A stretch of DNA of 64,000 nt from Streptomyces sp. T12. GTDB taxonomy: Bacteria > Actinomycetota > Actinomycetes > Streptomycetales > Streptomycetaceae. Of the stretch, positions 8,893 to 17,910 are shown piece after piece. Each line of letters starts with the position of its first letter. Position 1 is the stretch's first letter. Location of the stretch: positions 3,658,001 to 3,722,000 of the forward strand of contig NZ_CP117866.1 in NCBI RefSeq assembly GCF_028736035.1, written 5' to 3'. The notes under the pieces are model-generated. The model was given only the letters and a program-made list of their open reading frames with translations, made no database searches and had not been told where the DNA came from. Made by a program: the position numbers and the translations under genes.

Positions 8893-10182
8893 TCAGCGCT
8901 CCTCGACCGGAACGAAGTCGCGCTCGACGACGCCCGTGTAGATCTGGCGCGGGCGGCCGATGCGGGAGCCCGGCTCCTTGATCATCTCGTGCCACTGGGC
9001 GATCCAGCCCGGGAGGCGGCCGAGGGCGAACAGGACCGTGAACATCTCGGTCGGGAAGCCCATGGCCCGGTAGATCAGGCCGGTGTAGAAGTCGACGTTC
9101 GGGTAGAGGTTGCGCGAGACGAAGTAGTCGTCGGAGAGCGCGTGCTCTTCCAGCTTGAGCGCGATGTCCAGCAGCTCGTCGGACTTGCCGAGGGCGGAGA
9201 GGACGTCGTGCGCGGCGGCCTTGATGATCTTGGCGCGCGGGTCGAAGGACTTGTACACCCGGTGGCCGAAGCCCATCAGGCGGACGCCGTCCTCCTTGTT
9301 CTTCACCTTGCGGATGAAGGAGTCGACATCGCCGCCGTTGGCCTGGATGCCCTCGAGCATCTCCAGGACGGACTGGTTGGCACCGCCGTGCAGCGGGCCC
9401 CAGAGGGCGGAGATGCCGGCCGAGATCGACGCGAACATGTTCGCCTGCGACGAACCGACCAGACGGACCGTCGACGTCGAACAGTTCTGCTCGTGGTCCG
9501 CGTGCAGGATCAGCAGCTTGTCGAGGGCGGAGACGACGACCGGGTCGAGCTCGTACTCCTGCGCCGGCACCGAGAAGGTCATGCGCAGGAAGTTCTCGAC
9601 GTAACCGAGGTCGTTGCGCGGGTAGACGAACGGGTGGCCGATCGACTTCTTGTACGCGTACGCGGCGATCGTCGGGAGCTTGGCGAGCAGACGGATCGTC
9701 GAGAGGTTGCGCTGCGTCTCGTCGAACGGGTTGTGGCTGTCCTGGTAGAACGTGGACAGCGCGGAGACGACCGACGACAGCATGGCCATCGGGTGGGCGT
9801 CGCGCGGGAAGCCCTTGTAGAAGTTCTTGACGTCCTCGTGCAGCAGGGTGTGCTGCGTGATCTCGTTCTTGAAGGTCGAGAGCTCGTCGACGGTCGGCAG
9901 CTCACCGTTGATCAGCAGGTAGGCCACCTCCAGGAAGGTGGAGCGCTCGGCCAGCTGCTCGATCGGGTAGCCGCGGTAGCGGAGGATGCCCGCCTCGCCG
10001 TCGAGGTACGTGACGGCGGATTTATAGGCGGCGGTGTTGCCGTAGCCGCTGTCCAGCGTCACCAGACCGGTCTGGGCGCGGAGCTTGCCGATGTCGAAGC
10101 CCTTGTCGCCGACGGTGCTGTCAATCACCGGGTAGGTGTACTCGCCGTCGCCGTACCGCAGTACTACAGAGTTGTCGCTCAC
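8893..10182 (-). CDS. gltA: Type II citrate synthase
   Basis: A 429-residue citrate synthase that condenses oxaloacetate with acetyl-CoA at the entry of the TCA cycle. Visible signatures are LLILHADHEQNCSTSTVR (first catalytic histidine), GPLHGGANQSVLEML, the family signature GFGHRVYKSFDPRA with the second histidine, and NVDFYTGLIY with the catalytic aspartate. The N-terminal beta-domain YTYPVIDSTVGDKGFDI is typical of the type II hexameric enzymes. I chose GTG 10182, with GAGGGA shortly upstream, over the in-frame GTG 10194. The resulting length matches Streptomyces citrate synthases. Confidence 0.96.
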   Translation of the reverse strand: MSDNSVVLRYGDGEYTYPVIDSTVGDKGFDIGKLRAQTGLVTLDSGYGNTAAYKSAVTYLDGEAGILRYRGYPIEQLAERSTFLEVAYLLINGELPTVDELSTFKNEITQHTLLHEDVKNFYKGFPRDAHPMAMLSSVVSALSTFYQDSHNPFDETQRNLSTIRLLAKLPTIAAYAYKKSIGHPFVYPRNDLGYVENFLRMTFSVPAQEYELDPVVVSALDKLLILHADHEQNCSTSTVRLVGSSQANMFASISAGISALWGPLHGGANQSVLEMLEGIQANGGDVDSFIRKVKNKEDGVRLMGFGHRVYKSFDPRAKIIKAAAHDVLSALGKSDELLDIALKLEEHALSDDYFVSRNLYPNVDFYTGLIYRAMGFPTEMFTVLFALGRLPGWIAQWHEMIKEPGSRIGRPRQIYTGVVERDFVPVEER

Positions 10183-10288
10183 GTCTTCCCTCACCGACGT
10201 TGTGCCTCATCTTCGAGGTTGCCCTGACTGTCTCTACCCTCCCCCATTCGGCTCAGGAGAGTGCACTCGGGGTCGACCATTGGGCCTA

Positions 10289-10311
10289 TTGGCGGCACTC
10301 AGTGCCGCCAA
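10289..10311. promoter_or_regulatory. Perfect 23-bp palindrome upstream of citrate synthase
   Basis: Arms of 11 bp (TTGGCGGCACT and AGTGCCGCCAA) flank a single central base, about 107 bp upstream of the citrate synthase start and 137 bp after the helicase stop. The one-base centre suits an operator better than a hairpin. It may be a repressor site for citrate synthase. A terminator of the helicase transcript is the alternative. No T-run follows. Confidence 0.55.
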
Positions 10312-10447
10312 CTTGCCATCCTGCCCCCTGTTTTCCCCATCCGGAAGTGCTCTGTGACCTTCACGACTCGTTTGATCGATCATTTTTTTCGATGCCTCAC
10401 GAATCGCCAGGTCAGGAGGGGGCACGCCGACAGGGGCGGAAACAGGG

Positions 10448-12697
10448 TCAGGAGCCCGCGAGCCGGAAGTCGAGCGCCGTGCAGCGCCGGCCCGCCGACA
10501 CCGTGCGCACCGCCTGGCCGATCGCCTTGCGTGAACCCACGAGGACGACCAGGCGCTTGGCGCGGGTCACCGCCGTGTACAGCAGGTTCCGCTGGAGCAT
10601 CATCCATGCTCCGGTGGTGACGGGGATCACCACAGCGGGATATTCACTTCCCTGTGAACGGTGGATCGTCACCGCGTACGCGTGCGCCAGTTCGTCCAGT
10701 TCATCGAATTCGTACGGAACCTCCTCGTCCTCGTCCGTCAGCACCGTGAGCCGCTGGTCGACCGGGTCGAGCGAGGTGACCACGCCCACCGTGCCGTTGA
10801 AGACGCCGTTCTTCCCCTTCTCGTAATTGTTGCGAATCTGGGTGACCTTGTCGCCGACGCGGAAGACCCGCCCGCCGAACCGCTTCTCCGCCAGATCGGG
10901 GCGGCCGGGGCTGATGGCCTGCTGGAGCAGGCCGTTCAGATTGCCCGCGCCGGCCGGCCCTCGGTGCATGGGGGCCAGGACCTGGACGTCCCGGCGCGGG
11001 TCGAGACCGAACTTGGCCGGAATGCGGCGGGCCGCCACGTCCACCGTGAGCCGTCCGGCCGCCTCCGTGTCGTCCTCGACGAAGAGGAAGAAGTCCTTCA
11101 TGCCGTCCGTGACCGGGTGCTGCCCGGCGTTGATCCGGTGCGCGTTGGTCACCACGCCGGACTGCTGGGCCTGGCGGAAGACGCGGGTCAGGCGTACGGC
11201 GGGGATCGGGCCGCCGTCCGCCAGGAGGTCCCGGAGCACCTCCCCCGCACCGACGCTGGGCAGCTGGTCCACGTCCCCGACGAAGAGCAGATGCGCGCCC
11301 GGCGGTACGGCTTTGACCAGCTTGTTGGCGAGCAGCAGGTCCAGCATGGACGCCTCGTCGACCACCACCAGGTCGGCCTGGAGCGGGCGGTCCCGGTCGT
11401 ACGCCGCGTCGCCGCCCGGCTTGAGCTCCAGGAGGCGGTGGACGGTGGAGGCCTCGGCGCCGGTGAGCTCGGCGAGGCGCTTGGCGGCGCGTCCCGTGGG
11501 GGCGGCCAGCACGACCCTGGCCTTCTTGGCGCGGGCCAGCTCCACGATCGAGCGGACCGTGAAGGACTTTCCGCAGCCGGGGCCTCCGGTGAGGACGGCG
11601 ACCTTCTCGGTGAGCGCGAGGCGCACCGCCTGCTCCTGCTCGGGGGCGAGGTCGGCGCCCGTACGGCTCTTCAGCCAGCCCAGGGCCTTGTCCCAGGTCA
11701 CGTCACGGAAGCCCGGCATCCGGTCCTCGTCGGTGCGCAGCAGGCGCAACAGCTGGGCGGAGAGGGAGAGTTCGGCCCGATGGAAGGGGACGAGGTAGAC
11801 GGCGGTCACGGGCTCCGAGTCGCCGTCGGGACCGGGCACCTTCTCCCGTACGACACCGGGGTCGCCGCCGTCCTCGGGGACCTGGGCCAGCTCCCCGAGG
11901 CACTCGATGACGAGCCCGGTGTCGACCTGGAGCAGCTTCACCGCGTCCGCGATCAACTGCTCCTCGGGGAGGTAGCAGTTGCCCTGGTCGGTGGCCTGCG
12001 ACAGCGCGTACTGCAGGCCTGCCTTCACCCGCTCCGGGCTGTCGTGCGGGATGCCGACGGACTGGGCGATCTTGTCGGCGGTGAGGAAGCCGATGCCCCA
12101 GACGTCGGCCGCCAGCCGGTACGGCTGGTTCTTCACGACGGAGATCGAGGCGTCGCCGTACTTCTTGTAGATGCGCACGGCGATCGACGTCGAGACCTCG
12201 ACCGTCTGGAGGAAGAGCATGACCTCCTTGATCGCCTTCTGCTCGTCCCAGGCGTCGGCGATCTTCTTGGTCCGCTTGGGGCCGAGGCCGGGGACCTCGA
12301 TGAGCCGCTTGGGCTCCTCCTCGATGATCTTCAGGGTGTCCAGGCCGAAGTGCTGGGTGATGCGGTCGGCGAAGACCGGGCCGATGCCCTTGACCAGGCC
12401 GGAGCCGAGATAGCGGCGGATGCCCTGGACGGTGGCCGGGAGGACGGTGGTGTAGTTCTCGACGGTGAACTGCTTGCCGTACTGGGGGTGGGAGCCCCAA
12501 CGGCCCTCCATCCGCAGCGACTCGCCGACCTGGGCGCCGAGCAGCGCGCCGACGACCGTGAGGAGGTCGCCCGCCCCTCTGCCGGTGTCGACCCGGGCGA
12601 CCGTGTAGCCGTTCTCCTCGTTGGCGTACGTGATGCGCTCCAGGACGCCTTCGAGTACCGCCGCTCGCCGCTCGTCGCTCCCCGCCTGATTGGACAT
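10448..12697 (-). CDS. recD2: RecD-like (RecD2 type) SF1B ATP-dependent DNA helicase
   Basis: A 749-residue 5'-3' helicase of the stand-alone RecD2 class, which lacks RecBC. The N-terminal OB-like and helix-hairpin-helix region is present (EVPGLGPKRTKKIADAW and AADVWGIGFLTADKIAQSVG). The helicase core has Walker A TGGPGCGKSFT, motif II VVDEASMLD, the LLFVGDVDQLPSVGAGEVL segment (motif III) and motif VI-like VTIHRSQGSEYPAVVIPV. It probably acts in repair or replication-fork processing. No Shine-Dalgarno precedes the ATG, but TAGCGT lies 6 nt upstream, suggesting a leaderless mRNA. Confidence 0.93.
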   Translation of the reverse strand: MSNQAGSDERRAAVLEGVLERITYANEENGYTVARVDTGRGAGDLLTVVGALLGAQVGESLRMEGRWGSHPQYGKQFTVENYTTVLPATVQGIRRYLGSGLVKGIGPVFADRITQHFGLDTLKIIEEEPKRLIEVPGLGPKRTKKIADAWDEQKAIKEVMLFLQTVEVSTSIAVRIYKKYGDASISVVKNQPYRLAADVWGIGFLTADKIAQSVGIPHDSPERVKAGLQYALSQATDQGNCYLPEEQLIADAVKLLQVDTGLVIECLGELAQVPEDGGDPGVVREKVPGPDGDSEPVTAVYLVPFHRAELSLSAQLLRLLRTDEDRMPGFRDVTWDKALGWLKSRTGADLAPEQEQAVRLALTEKVAVLTGGPGCGKSFTVRSIVELARAKKARVVLAAPTGRAAKRLAELTGAEASTVHRLLELKPGGDAAYDRDRPLQADLVVVDEASMLDLLLANKLVKAVPPGAHLLFVGDVDQLPSVGAGEVLRDLLADGGPIPAVRLTRVFRQAQQSGVVTNAHRINAGQHPVTDGMKDFFLFVEDDTEAAGRLTVDVAARRIPAKFGLDPRRDVQVLAPMHRGPAGAGNLNGLLQQAISPGRPDLAEKRFGGRVFRVGDKVTQIRNNYEKGKNGVFNGTVGVVTSLDPVDQRLTVLTDEDEEVPYEFDELDELAHAYAVTIHRSQGSEYPAVVIPVTTGAWMMLQRNLLYTAVTRAKRLVVLVGSRKAIGQAVRTVSAGRRCTALDFRLAGS

Positions 12698-12703
12698 GAT
12701 CCG

Positions 12704-12709
12704 ACGCTA
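12704..12709 (-). promoter_or_regulatory. Possible -10 element of a leaderless helicase transcript
   Basis: On the minus strand TAGCGT ends 6 nt before the ATG of the helicase gene, and no Shine-Dalgarno is present. This spacing is what leaderless actinobacterial genes show. No convincing -35 is visible. Confidence 0.35.
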
Positions 12710-12762
12710 CCGCCCGGGTCCGACAACGCGGACGGCCTGTGGACAGGGCGGCGCCCCGCCGG

Positions 12763-13128
12763 TCACCCCGCCTGCGCCGTCACGTGGTCGATCACCTGCT
12801 GGAAGTCCTCGGTCGGCGAGAACTCCACGAACTCGCAGTCCTCCAAGGCCACGGGTACGTGGCCGGGCGCCCAGTAGTAGGCCTGCCCCGCCTCGTAGTA
12901 CTCCTCGCCCTCGGGGGTCAGCATCCGCAGCCGGCCCTTCAACAGGTAGCCCCAGTGCGGGCACTGGCAGGCGTCGCCGTCGAGGCCTTTGAGGGCGGGG
13001 CCCATGTCCGTGCCCTCGGGCAGACGGATGTAGCCGACGGACATGCCGCCGCCCATGGGCTTGGTGCGCACCTCCACGCCCTCGCCCGCGAGGGCGACGG
13101 GTACGTCGTCGCGAGTCGCTGCCGTCAT
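12763..13128 (-). CDS. Small cupin-domain protein
   Basis: A 121-residue single-domain beta-barrel protein. CPHWGYLLKGRLRML and the later YYWAPGHVPVALED resemble the two cupin metal-binding motifs, but with few canonical histidines (H in PHWG and in PGHVP). Two cysteines in DACQCPH could help bind a metal. A GGAGG site lies just before the ATG. Function is unknown. Such proteins are often described only as cupins. It is divergent from the ribose-type operon but 230 bp away, so a functional link is not shown. Confidence 0.75.
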   Translation of the reverse strand: MTAATRDDVPVALAGEGVEVRTKPMGGGMSVGYIRLPEGTDMGPALKGLDGDACQCPHWGYLLKGRLRMLTPEGEEYYEAGQAYYWAPGHVPVALEDCEFVEFSPTEDFQQVIDHVTAQAG

Positions 13129-13258
13129 GACTCCTCCGCTCCGGCCCGCGCGGGCCTCGAGGAAACGCCCCGTGCACCTCCAGCCTGGACCGGCCCGGAG
13201 TGCGCCGCGACATCACGATCCGGTTTCGGGATGTGGTTGAGGGCTTGATTAACCCCCG

Positions 13259-13304
13259 TGTAATCGATTCCAATCCTCCGTACACGTCGATGTAATCGAT
13301 TCCA
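13259..13304. promoter_or_regulatory. Paired LacI-type operators upstream of the ribose-type operon
   Basis: TGTAATCGATTCCA occurs exactly twice, at 13259-13272 and 13291-13304, 32 bp apart (about three helical turns). The core AATCGATT is palindromic with a central CG, as in LacI-family sites. Both copies lie within 100 bp upstream of the LacI-family gene, so autoregulation with cooperative binding of two dimers on one DNA face is likely. Confidence 0.8.
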
Positions 13305-13355
13305 CAAGGACCGGCCATCGACTCCACGAACGATCCACGAGGAGGTGGAGCGGCG

Positions 13356-14393
13356 ATGGCGAGCATCAAGGACGTCGCTGCCGAGGCGGGCGTCTCCGTC
13401 GCCACGGTCTCGCGCGTCCTGAACGACCATCCGTCGGTCAGCGCCGAGGCACGCACGCGCGTGCTGGCCGCCGTCGAGACCCTGGGCTACCGCCCGAACG
13501 CCGTCGCCCGCTCCCTGCGCACCGACCAGACCCACACCCTCGGCCTGGTCATCAGCGACGTGCTGAACCCCTACTTCACCGAACTGGCCCGCTCCGTCGA
13601 GGAGGAAGCCCGCGCGCTCGGCTACAGCGTCATCATCGGCAACGCCGACGAGCGGCCCGACCTCCAGGACCACCACGTGCGGAACCTGCTGGACCGCCGT
13701 ATCGACGGACTGCTGGTCTCCCCCACCGACGGCGGCTCGCCGCTGATGCTGGACGCCGCGCGCGCGGGGACGCCGATGGTCTTCGTGGACCGGTGGATCC
13801 CGGGCGTGGACGTGCCGGTGGTGCGATCGGACGGGCGGGCCGCCGTACGGGACCTCGTGGCCCATCTGCACGGGCTCGGGCACCGGCGGCTCGCGATCAT
13901 CGCGGGACCGGCGGCGACCACGACCGGGCGGGAGCGGGTGGAGGCCTTCCGGGAGGCGCTCGGCGCGTACGGGCTCGAACTCCCCGACGCCTACATAGGG
14001 CAGGGCGACTTCCAGGCCGAGAGCGGGCGGCAGGTCACCGAGGGCTTCCTCGACCTGCCCGAGCCGCCCGAGGTCGTGTTCGCGGCCGACAACCTGATGG
14101 CGCTCGGCGCGCTGGACGCCGTACGCGCGCGTGGGCTGCGCGTGCCGGACGACCTCGCGCTCGCGGCGTTCGACGACATCCGGTGGTTCGTGCACACCGA
14201 TCCGCCGATCACCGCGATCGCCCAGCCGACGGGCGAGCTGGGCCGGGCCGCCGTACGGGCCCTGGTCGACCGCATCGAGGGCCGCCCCGGCGAGTCCGTC
14301 ACCCTCCCCGCCCGTCTCGTCGTACGCCGCTCGTGCGGCGAACCACCGGCTCCCTCGGAGCCGTCCCCCGTAACGAACAGGAGCCAGTCGTGA
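13356..14393 (+). CDS. LacI family regulator of the ribose-type operon (RbsR-like)
   Basis: A 345-residue repressor. The N-terminal HTH reads IKDVAAEAGVSVATVSRVLN, followed by the hinge YRPNAVARSLR. The rest is a periplasmic-binding-like sugar-sensing domain that starts at LGLVISDVLNPYF and includes GHRRLAIIAGP and FDDIRWF. GGAGGTGGAG precedes the ATG. Its stop overlaps the transporter ATPase start (GTGA), so it is the first gene of the operon it most likely controls through the two upstream operators. Ribose or a ribose phosphate is the probable effector by context only. Confidence 0.93.
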   Translation: MASIKDVAAEAGVSVATVSRVLNDHPSVSAEARTRVLAAVETLGYRPNAVARSLRTDQTHTLGLVISDVLNPYFTELARSVEEEARALGYSVIIGNADERPDLQDHHVRNLLDRRIDGLLVSPTDGGSPLMLDAARAGTPMVFVDRWIPGVDVPVVRSDGRAAVRDLVAHLHGLGHRRLAIIAGPAATTTGRERVEAFREALGAYGLELPDAYIGQGDFQAESGRQVTEGFLDLPEPPEVVFAADNLMALGALDAVRARGLRVPDDLALAAFDDIRWFVHTDPPITAIAQPTGELGRAAVRALVDRIEGRPGESVTLPARLVVRRSCGEPPAPSEPSPVTNRSQS

Positions 14394-15919
14394 GCAACGC
14401 GGACGAGTTGCTGCGCATCGAGGGCATACGGAAGGCCTTCCCGGGCGTGGTCGCGCTGGACGGCGTCGACTTCGATCTGCGCCGGGGCGAGGTGCATGTG
14501 CTGCTCGGCGAGAATGGCGCGGGCAAGAGCACCCTCATCAAGATGCTCTCCGGCGCCTACACGCCCGACGCCGGGCGGATCCTGGTCGGCGGTGAGGAGA
14601 CGCGCATCCACGGTGCGCAGGACTCCGAGCGCCTCGGGATCGCCACCATCTACCAGGAGTTCAACCTCGTTCCCGATCTGACGGTCGCCGAGAACATCTT
14701 CCTGGGACGCCAGCCGCGCCGCTTCGGGATGATCGACCGGAAGAGGATGGAGGCCGACGCCGAGGTCCTCCTCGCGCGCGTGGGCGTGAACGTGTCGCCA
14801 CGTGCGCGTGTCCGTGAACTCGGCATCGCCCGCCTGCAGATGGTCGAGATCGCGAAGGCGCTCAGCCTGAACGCGCGCGTGCTGATCATGGACGAGCCGA
14901 CGGCCGTGCTCACCTCGGAAGAGGTGGAGAAGCTCTTCGCGATCGTGCGCAAGCTGCGCGAGGACGGCGTCGGGGTCGTCTTCATCACGCATCACCTCGA
15001 AGAGATCGCCGCCCTCGGCGACCGGGTCACCGTCATCCGCGACGGCAAGTCCGTCGGGCAGGTGCCTGCCGCCACGCCCGAGGACGAGCTCGTACGCCTC
15101 ATGGTGGGGCGGTCCATCGAACAGCAGTACCCGCGTGAAATGCCCGAGAAGGGCGCCGCGTTGCTGTCGGTCGAGGGGCTCACCCGCGACGGCGTCTTCC
15201 ACGACGTCTCCTTCGAGGTGCACGCCGGTGAGGTCGTCGGGATCGCCGGGCTCGTGGGCGCCGGTCGTACCGAGGTCGTGCGGGCCGTGTTCGGCGCGGA
15301 CCCGTACGACAAGGGCAGCGTGAAGGTCTCCGGGGCGCCCCTGAAGGGCCACGACGTCAACTCCGCCATGTCGGCCGGTATCGGGCTGATCCCCGAGGAC
15401 CGCAAGGGCCAGGGTCTCGTCCTGGACGCGTCCGTCGAGGAGAACCTCGGTCTGGTGACGCTGCGCTCGGCCACGCGCGCGGGGCTCGTCGATCTCAAGG
15501 GCCAGCGGGAGGCCGCCGCCCGGATCGCCGAGCAGCTGGGCGTACGGATGGCCGGACTCCAGCAGCACGTAAGGACTTTGTCCGGCGGCAACCAGCAGAA
15601 GGTCGTCATCGGCAAGTGGCTCCTCGCCGACACCAAGGTGCTGATCCTCGACGAGCCCACGCGCGGGATCGACGTCGGCGCCAAGGTCGAGATCTACCAG
15701 CTCATCAACGAACTGACGGCCGCCGGTGCCGCCGTACTCATGATCTCCAGCGATCTGCCCGAGGTGCTCGGCATGAGCGACCGGGTCCTGGTCATGGCCC
15801 AGGGCCGGATCGCTGGTGAACTCCCCGCCGACGAGGCCACCCAGGACGCCGTGATGGCCCTCGCCGTCTCCAACCCCACGAACGACAAGACCGGAACGGA
15901 GGCCTCCCGTGGCCACTGA
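14390..15919 (+). CDS. rbsA: Sugar ABC transporter ATP-binding protein (RbsA-like, tandem NBD)
   Basis: A 509-residue ATPase with two nucleotide-binding halves, typical of ribose/xylose-class importers. The first half has Walker A GENGAGKST, signature-region LGIARLQMVEIAKAL and Walker B LIMDEPTAVLT. The second has the degenerate P-loop GLVGAGRTEV, signature LSGGNQQKVVIGKWL and Walker B LILDEPTRGIDVG. The degenerate second P-loop is normal for this family. GTG 14390 overlaps the regulator stop. The last 11 bp overlap the next gene, so the three genes are tightly coupled. Confidence 0.94.
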   Translation: MSNADELLRIEGIRKAFPGVVALDGVDFDLRRGEVHVLLGENGAGKSTLIKMLSGAYTPDAGRILVGGEETRIHGAQDSERLGIATIYQEFNLVPDLTVAENIFLGRQPRRFGMIDRKRMEADAEVLLARVGVNVSPRARVRELGIARLQMVEIAKALSLNARVLIMDEPTAVLTSEEVEKLFAIVRKLREDGVGVVFITHHLEEIAALGDRVTVIRDGKSVGQVPAATPEDELVRLMVGRSIEQQYPREMPEKGAALLSVEGLTRDGVFHDVSFEVHAGEVVGIAGLVGAGRTEVVRAVFGADPYDKGSVKVSGAPLKGHDVNSAMSAGIGLIPEDRKGQGLVLDASVEENLGLVTLRSATRAGLVDLKGQREAAARIAEQLGVRMAGLQQHVRTLSGGNQQKVVIGKWLLADTKVLILDEPTRGIDVGAKVEIYQLINELTAAGAAVLMISSDLPEVLGMSDRVLVMAQGRIAGELPADEATQDAVMALAVSNPTNDKTGTEASRGH

Positions 15920-17858
15920 CACGCTCAAGAGCAAGCCGGGCGCGAGTGGCGCCTCGGGGCTTCGCCGCCTCCTGCTCGACAACGGCGCGCTGACCGCGCT
16001 GATCGTCCTCGTCATCGCGATGTCGGCGCTGTCCGGCGACTTCATGACGACGGACAACCTCCTCAACGTCGGCGTCCAGGCGGCCGTGACCGCCATCCTC
16101 GCCTTCGGTGTGACCTTCGTGATCGTCTCGGCGGGCATCGACCTGTCGGTCGGCTCGGTGGCGGCCCTGTCGGCCACCGTCCTCGCCTGGAGCGCGACTT
16201 CGGAGGGCGTGCCGGTCTTCCTGGCGGTCCTGCTCGCCATCGCGACCGGCATAGCGTGCGGCCTGGTCAACGGCTTCCTGATCTCGTACGGCAAACTGCC
16301 GCCGTTCATCGCGACGCTCGCCATGCTCTCGGTGGCCCGCGGCCTGTCCCTGGTGATCTCGCAGGGCTCCCCCATCGCCTTCCCCGACTCGGTCTCGCAC
16401 CTCGGTGACACGCTCGGCGGCTGGCTGCCGGTGCCGGTGCTCGTGATGGTCGGCATGGGCCTGATCACGGCGTTCGTGCTCGGCCGGACGTACATCGGAC
16501 GCTCGATGTACGCGATCGGCGGCAACGAGGAGGCGGCCCGCCTCTCCGGTCTGCGGGTGAAGAAGCAGAAGCTCGCGATCTACGCCTTCTCCGGTCTGTT
16601 CGCGGCCGCCGCGGGCATCGTGCTCGCCGCCCGGTTGTCCTCCGCGCAGCCGCAGGCCGCGCAGGGCTACGAGCTGGACGCGATCGCCGCGGTCGTCATC
16701 GGCGGTGCCTCGCTGGCCGGTGGTACGGGCAAGGCGTCGGGCACTCTGATCGGCGCGCTGATCCTGGCGGTGCTCAGGAACGGCCTCAACCTGCTGTCCG
16801 TGTCCGCCTTCTGGCAGCAGGTCGTCATCGGTGTCGTGATCGCGCTCGCCGTGCTCCTGGACACCGTGCGGCGCAAGGCGGGGGAGACCCCGGTGGCGGC
16901 CGGTACCGGTGGCAGCAAGGGCAAGCAGGCGACGACGTACGTGCTCGCGGCCGTGGTCGCGGCGGCGATCGTCGGGGCCGGCTCCTTCCTGCACAGCGGC
17001 TCCGCGGACGCGTCGAAGACGCAGAAGATCGGTCTGTCGCTGTCGACCCTCAACAACCCGTTCTTCGTGTCGATCCGCTCCGGTGCGCAGGCCGAGGCGA
17101 AGAAGCTGGGCGTGGACCTGACCGTCACCGACGCCCAGAACGACGCCTCGCAGCAGGCCAACCAGCTGCAGAACTTCACCAGTGAGGGCCTCGGCACGAT
17201 CATCGTCAACCCGGTGGACTCCGACGCGGTGACCCCGGCGGCGAAAGCGGTCAACAAGGCGGACATCCCGCTCGTCGCCGTCGACCGCTCGGTCAACAAC
17301 GCCACCACCGCCGCGCTCGTCGCCTCCGACAACGTCACCGGCGGCAAGCTCGCCGCCAAGGCACTCGCCGAGAAGCTGGGCGGCAAGGGCAAGATCGTGA
17401 TCCTGCAGGGCCAGGCGGGCACCTCCGCCAGCCGTGAGCGCGGCTCGGGCTTCGCCGAGGGCCTGAAGGCCTACCCGGGCATCGAGGTCGTCGCCAAGCA
17501 GCCCGCCGACTGGGACCGCACCAAGGGCCTGGACGTCATGGCCAACCTGCTCCAGGCCAACCCCGACATCGACGGCGTCTTCGCCGAGAACGACGAGATG
17601 GCCCTCGGCGCGATCAAGGCACTGGGCGCCAAGGCCGGCAAGTCCGTCCAGGTCATCGGCTTCGACGGAACCGCGGACGGTCTCAAGGCCGTCGAAGCGG
17701 GCACGCTGTACGCGTCGGTGGCGCAGCAGCCGACGGAGCTCGGCAGGATCGCCGTGCAGAACGCGGTGAAGGCCGCCGCGGGCGACAAGGTCGAGAAGGC
17801 GGTGATGGTGCCGGTGAAGGTGGTCACGAAGGAGAACGCGGCCGGCTTCACGGGCTGA
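15909..17858 (+). CDS. Fused ribose-type ABC permease and substrate-binding protein (RbsC-RbsB)
   Basis: A 649-residue fusion. Residues 1-322 are an RbsC-type permease with about eight to ten helices, the GIDLSVGSVAAL segment and the GGNEEAARLSGLRV cytoplasmic loop that contacts the ATPase. After a short Gly/Lys linker, one more helix (about 342-360) crosses the membrane. Residues 371-649 are an RbsB-like sugar-binding protein (IGLSLSTLNNPFFVS, VNPVDSDAVTPA, FAENDEMALGAIKAL, VIGFDGTADGLKAV). The binding protein, normally a lipoprotein, is thus tethered to its channel. Start ATG lies inside the previous gene. A terminator-like hairpin follows. Confidence 0.93.
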   Translation: MATDTLKSKPGASGASGLRRLLLDNGALTALIVLVIAMSALSGDFMTTDNLLNVGVQAAVTAILAFGVTFVIVSAGIDLSVGSVAALSATVLAWSATSEGVPVFLAVLLAIATGIACGLVNGFLISYGKLPPFIATLAMLSVARGLSLVISQGSPIAFPDSVSHLGDTLGGWLPVPVLVMVGMGLITAFVLGRTYIGRSMYAIGGNEEAARLSGLRVKKQKLAIYAFSGLFAAAAGIVLAARLSSAQPQAAQGYELDAIAAVVIGGASLAGGTGKASGTLIGALILAVLRNGLNLLSVSAFWQQVVIGVVIALAVLLDTVRRKAGETPVAAGTGGSKGKQATTYVLAAVVAAAIVGAGSFLHSGSADASKTQKIGLSLSTLNNPFFVSIRSGAQAEAKKLGVDLTVTDAQNDASQQANQLQNFTSEGLGTIIVNPVDSDAVTPAAKAVNKADIPLVAVDRSVNNATTAALVASDNVTGGKLAAKALAEKLGGKGKIVILQGQAGTSASRERGSGFAEGLKAYPGIEVVAKQPADWDRTKGLDVMANLLQANPDIDGVFAENDEMALGAIKALGAKAGKSVQVIGFDGTADGLKAVEAGTLYASVAQQPTELGRIAVQNAVKAAAGDKVEKAVMVPVKVVTKENAAGFTG

Positions 17859-17866
17859 GAACGACG

Positions 17867-17898
17867 GGCGGGCGGGTCCTGGACGGGATCCGCCCGCC
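17867..17898 (+). terminator. Hairpin after the permease-binding fusion
   Basis: GGCGGGCGG (17867-17875) pairs with CCGCCCGCC (17890-17898), with TCC/GGA pairs extending inward and GGCTTT following. It lies 9 bp after the stop and before the kinase gene, so it may attenuate expression of the two enzyme genes relative to the transporter. Confidence 0.65.
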
Positions 17899-17910
17899 TC
17901 GGCTTTCACT

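Noticed and set aside
8423..8941. Plus-strand frame with Cys pairs (EYGEFCSFCSTAVP) looking like a zinc ribbon
   Set aside because: Only one short Cys motif, poor third-position bias, runs across two strong hairpins and into the citrate synthase gene.
13259..13304. Hairpin terminator
   Set aside because: Two identical direct copies with palindromic cores upstream of a LacI gene. The arrangement is that of operators, with no loop-stem pairing between copies.
13991..16525. 844-aa minus-strand open frame opposite the RbsA and permease genes
   Set aside because: Antisense shadow of the RbsA frame, rich in Arg/Asp/Gly with no domain.
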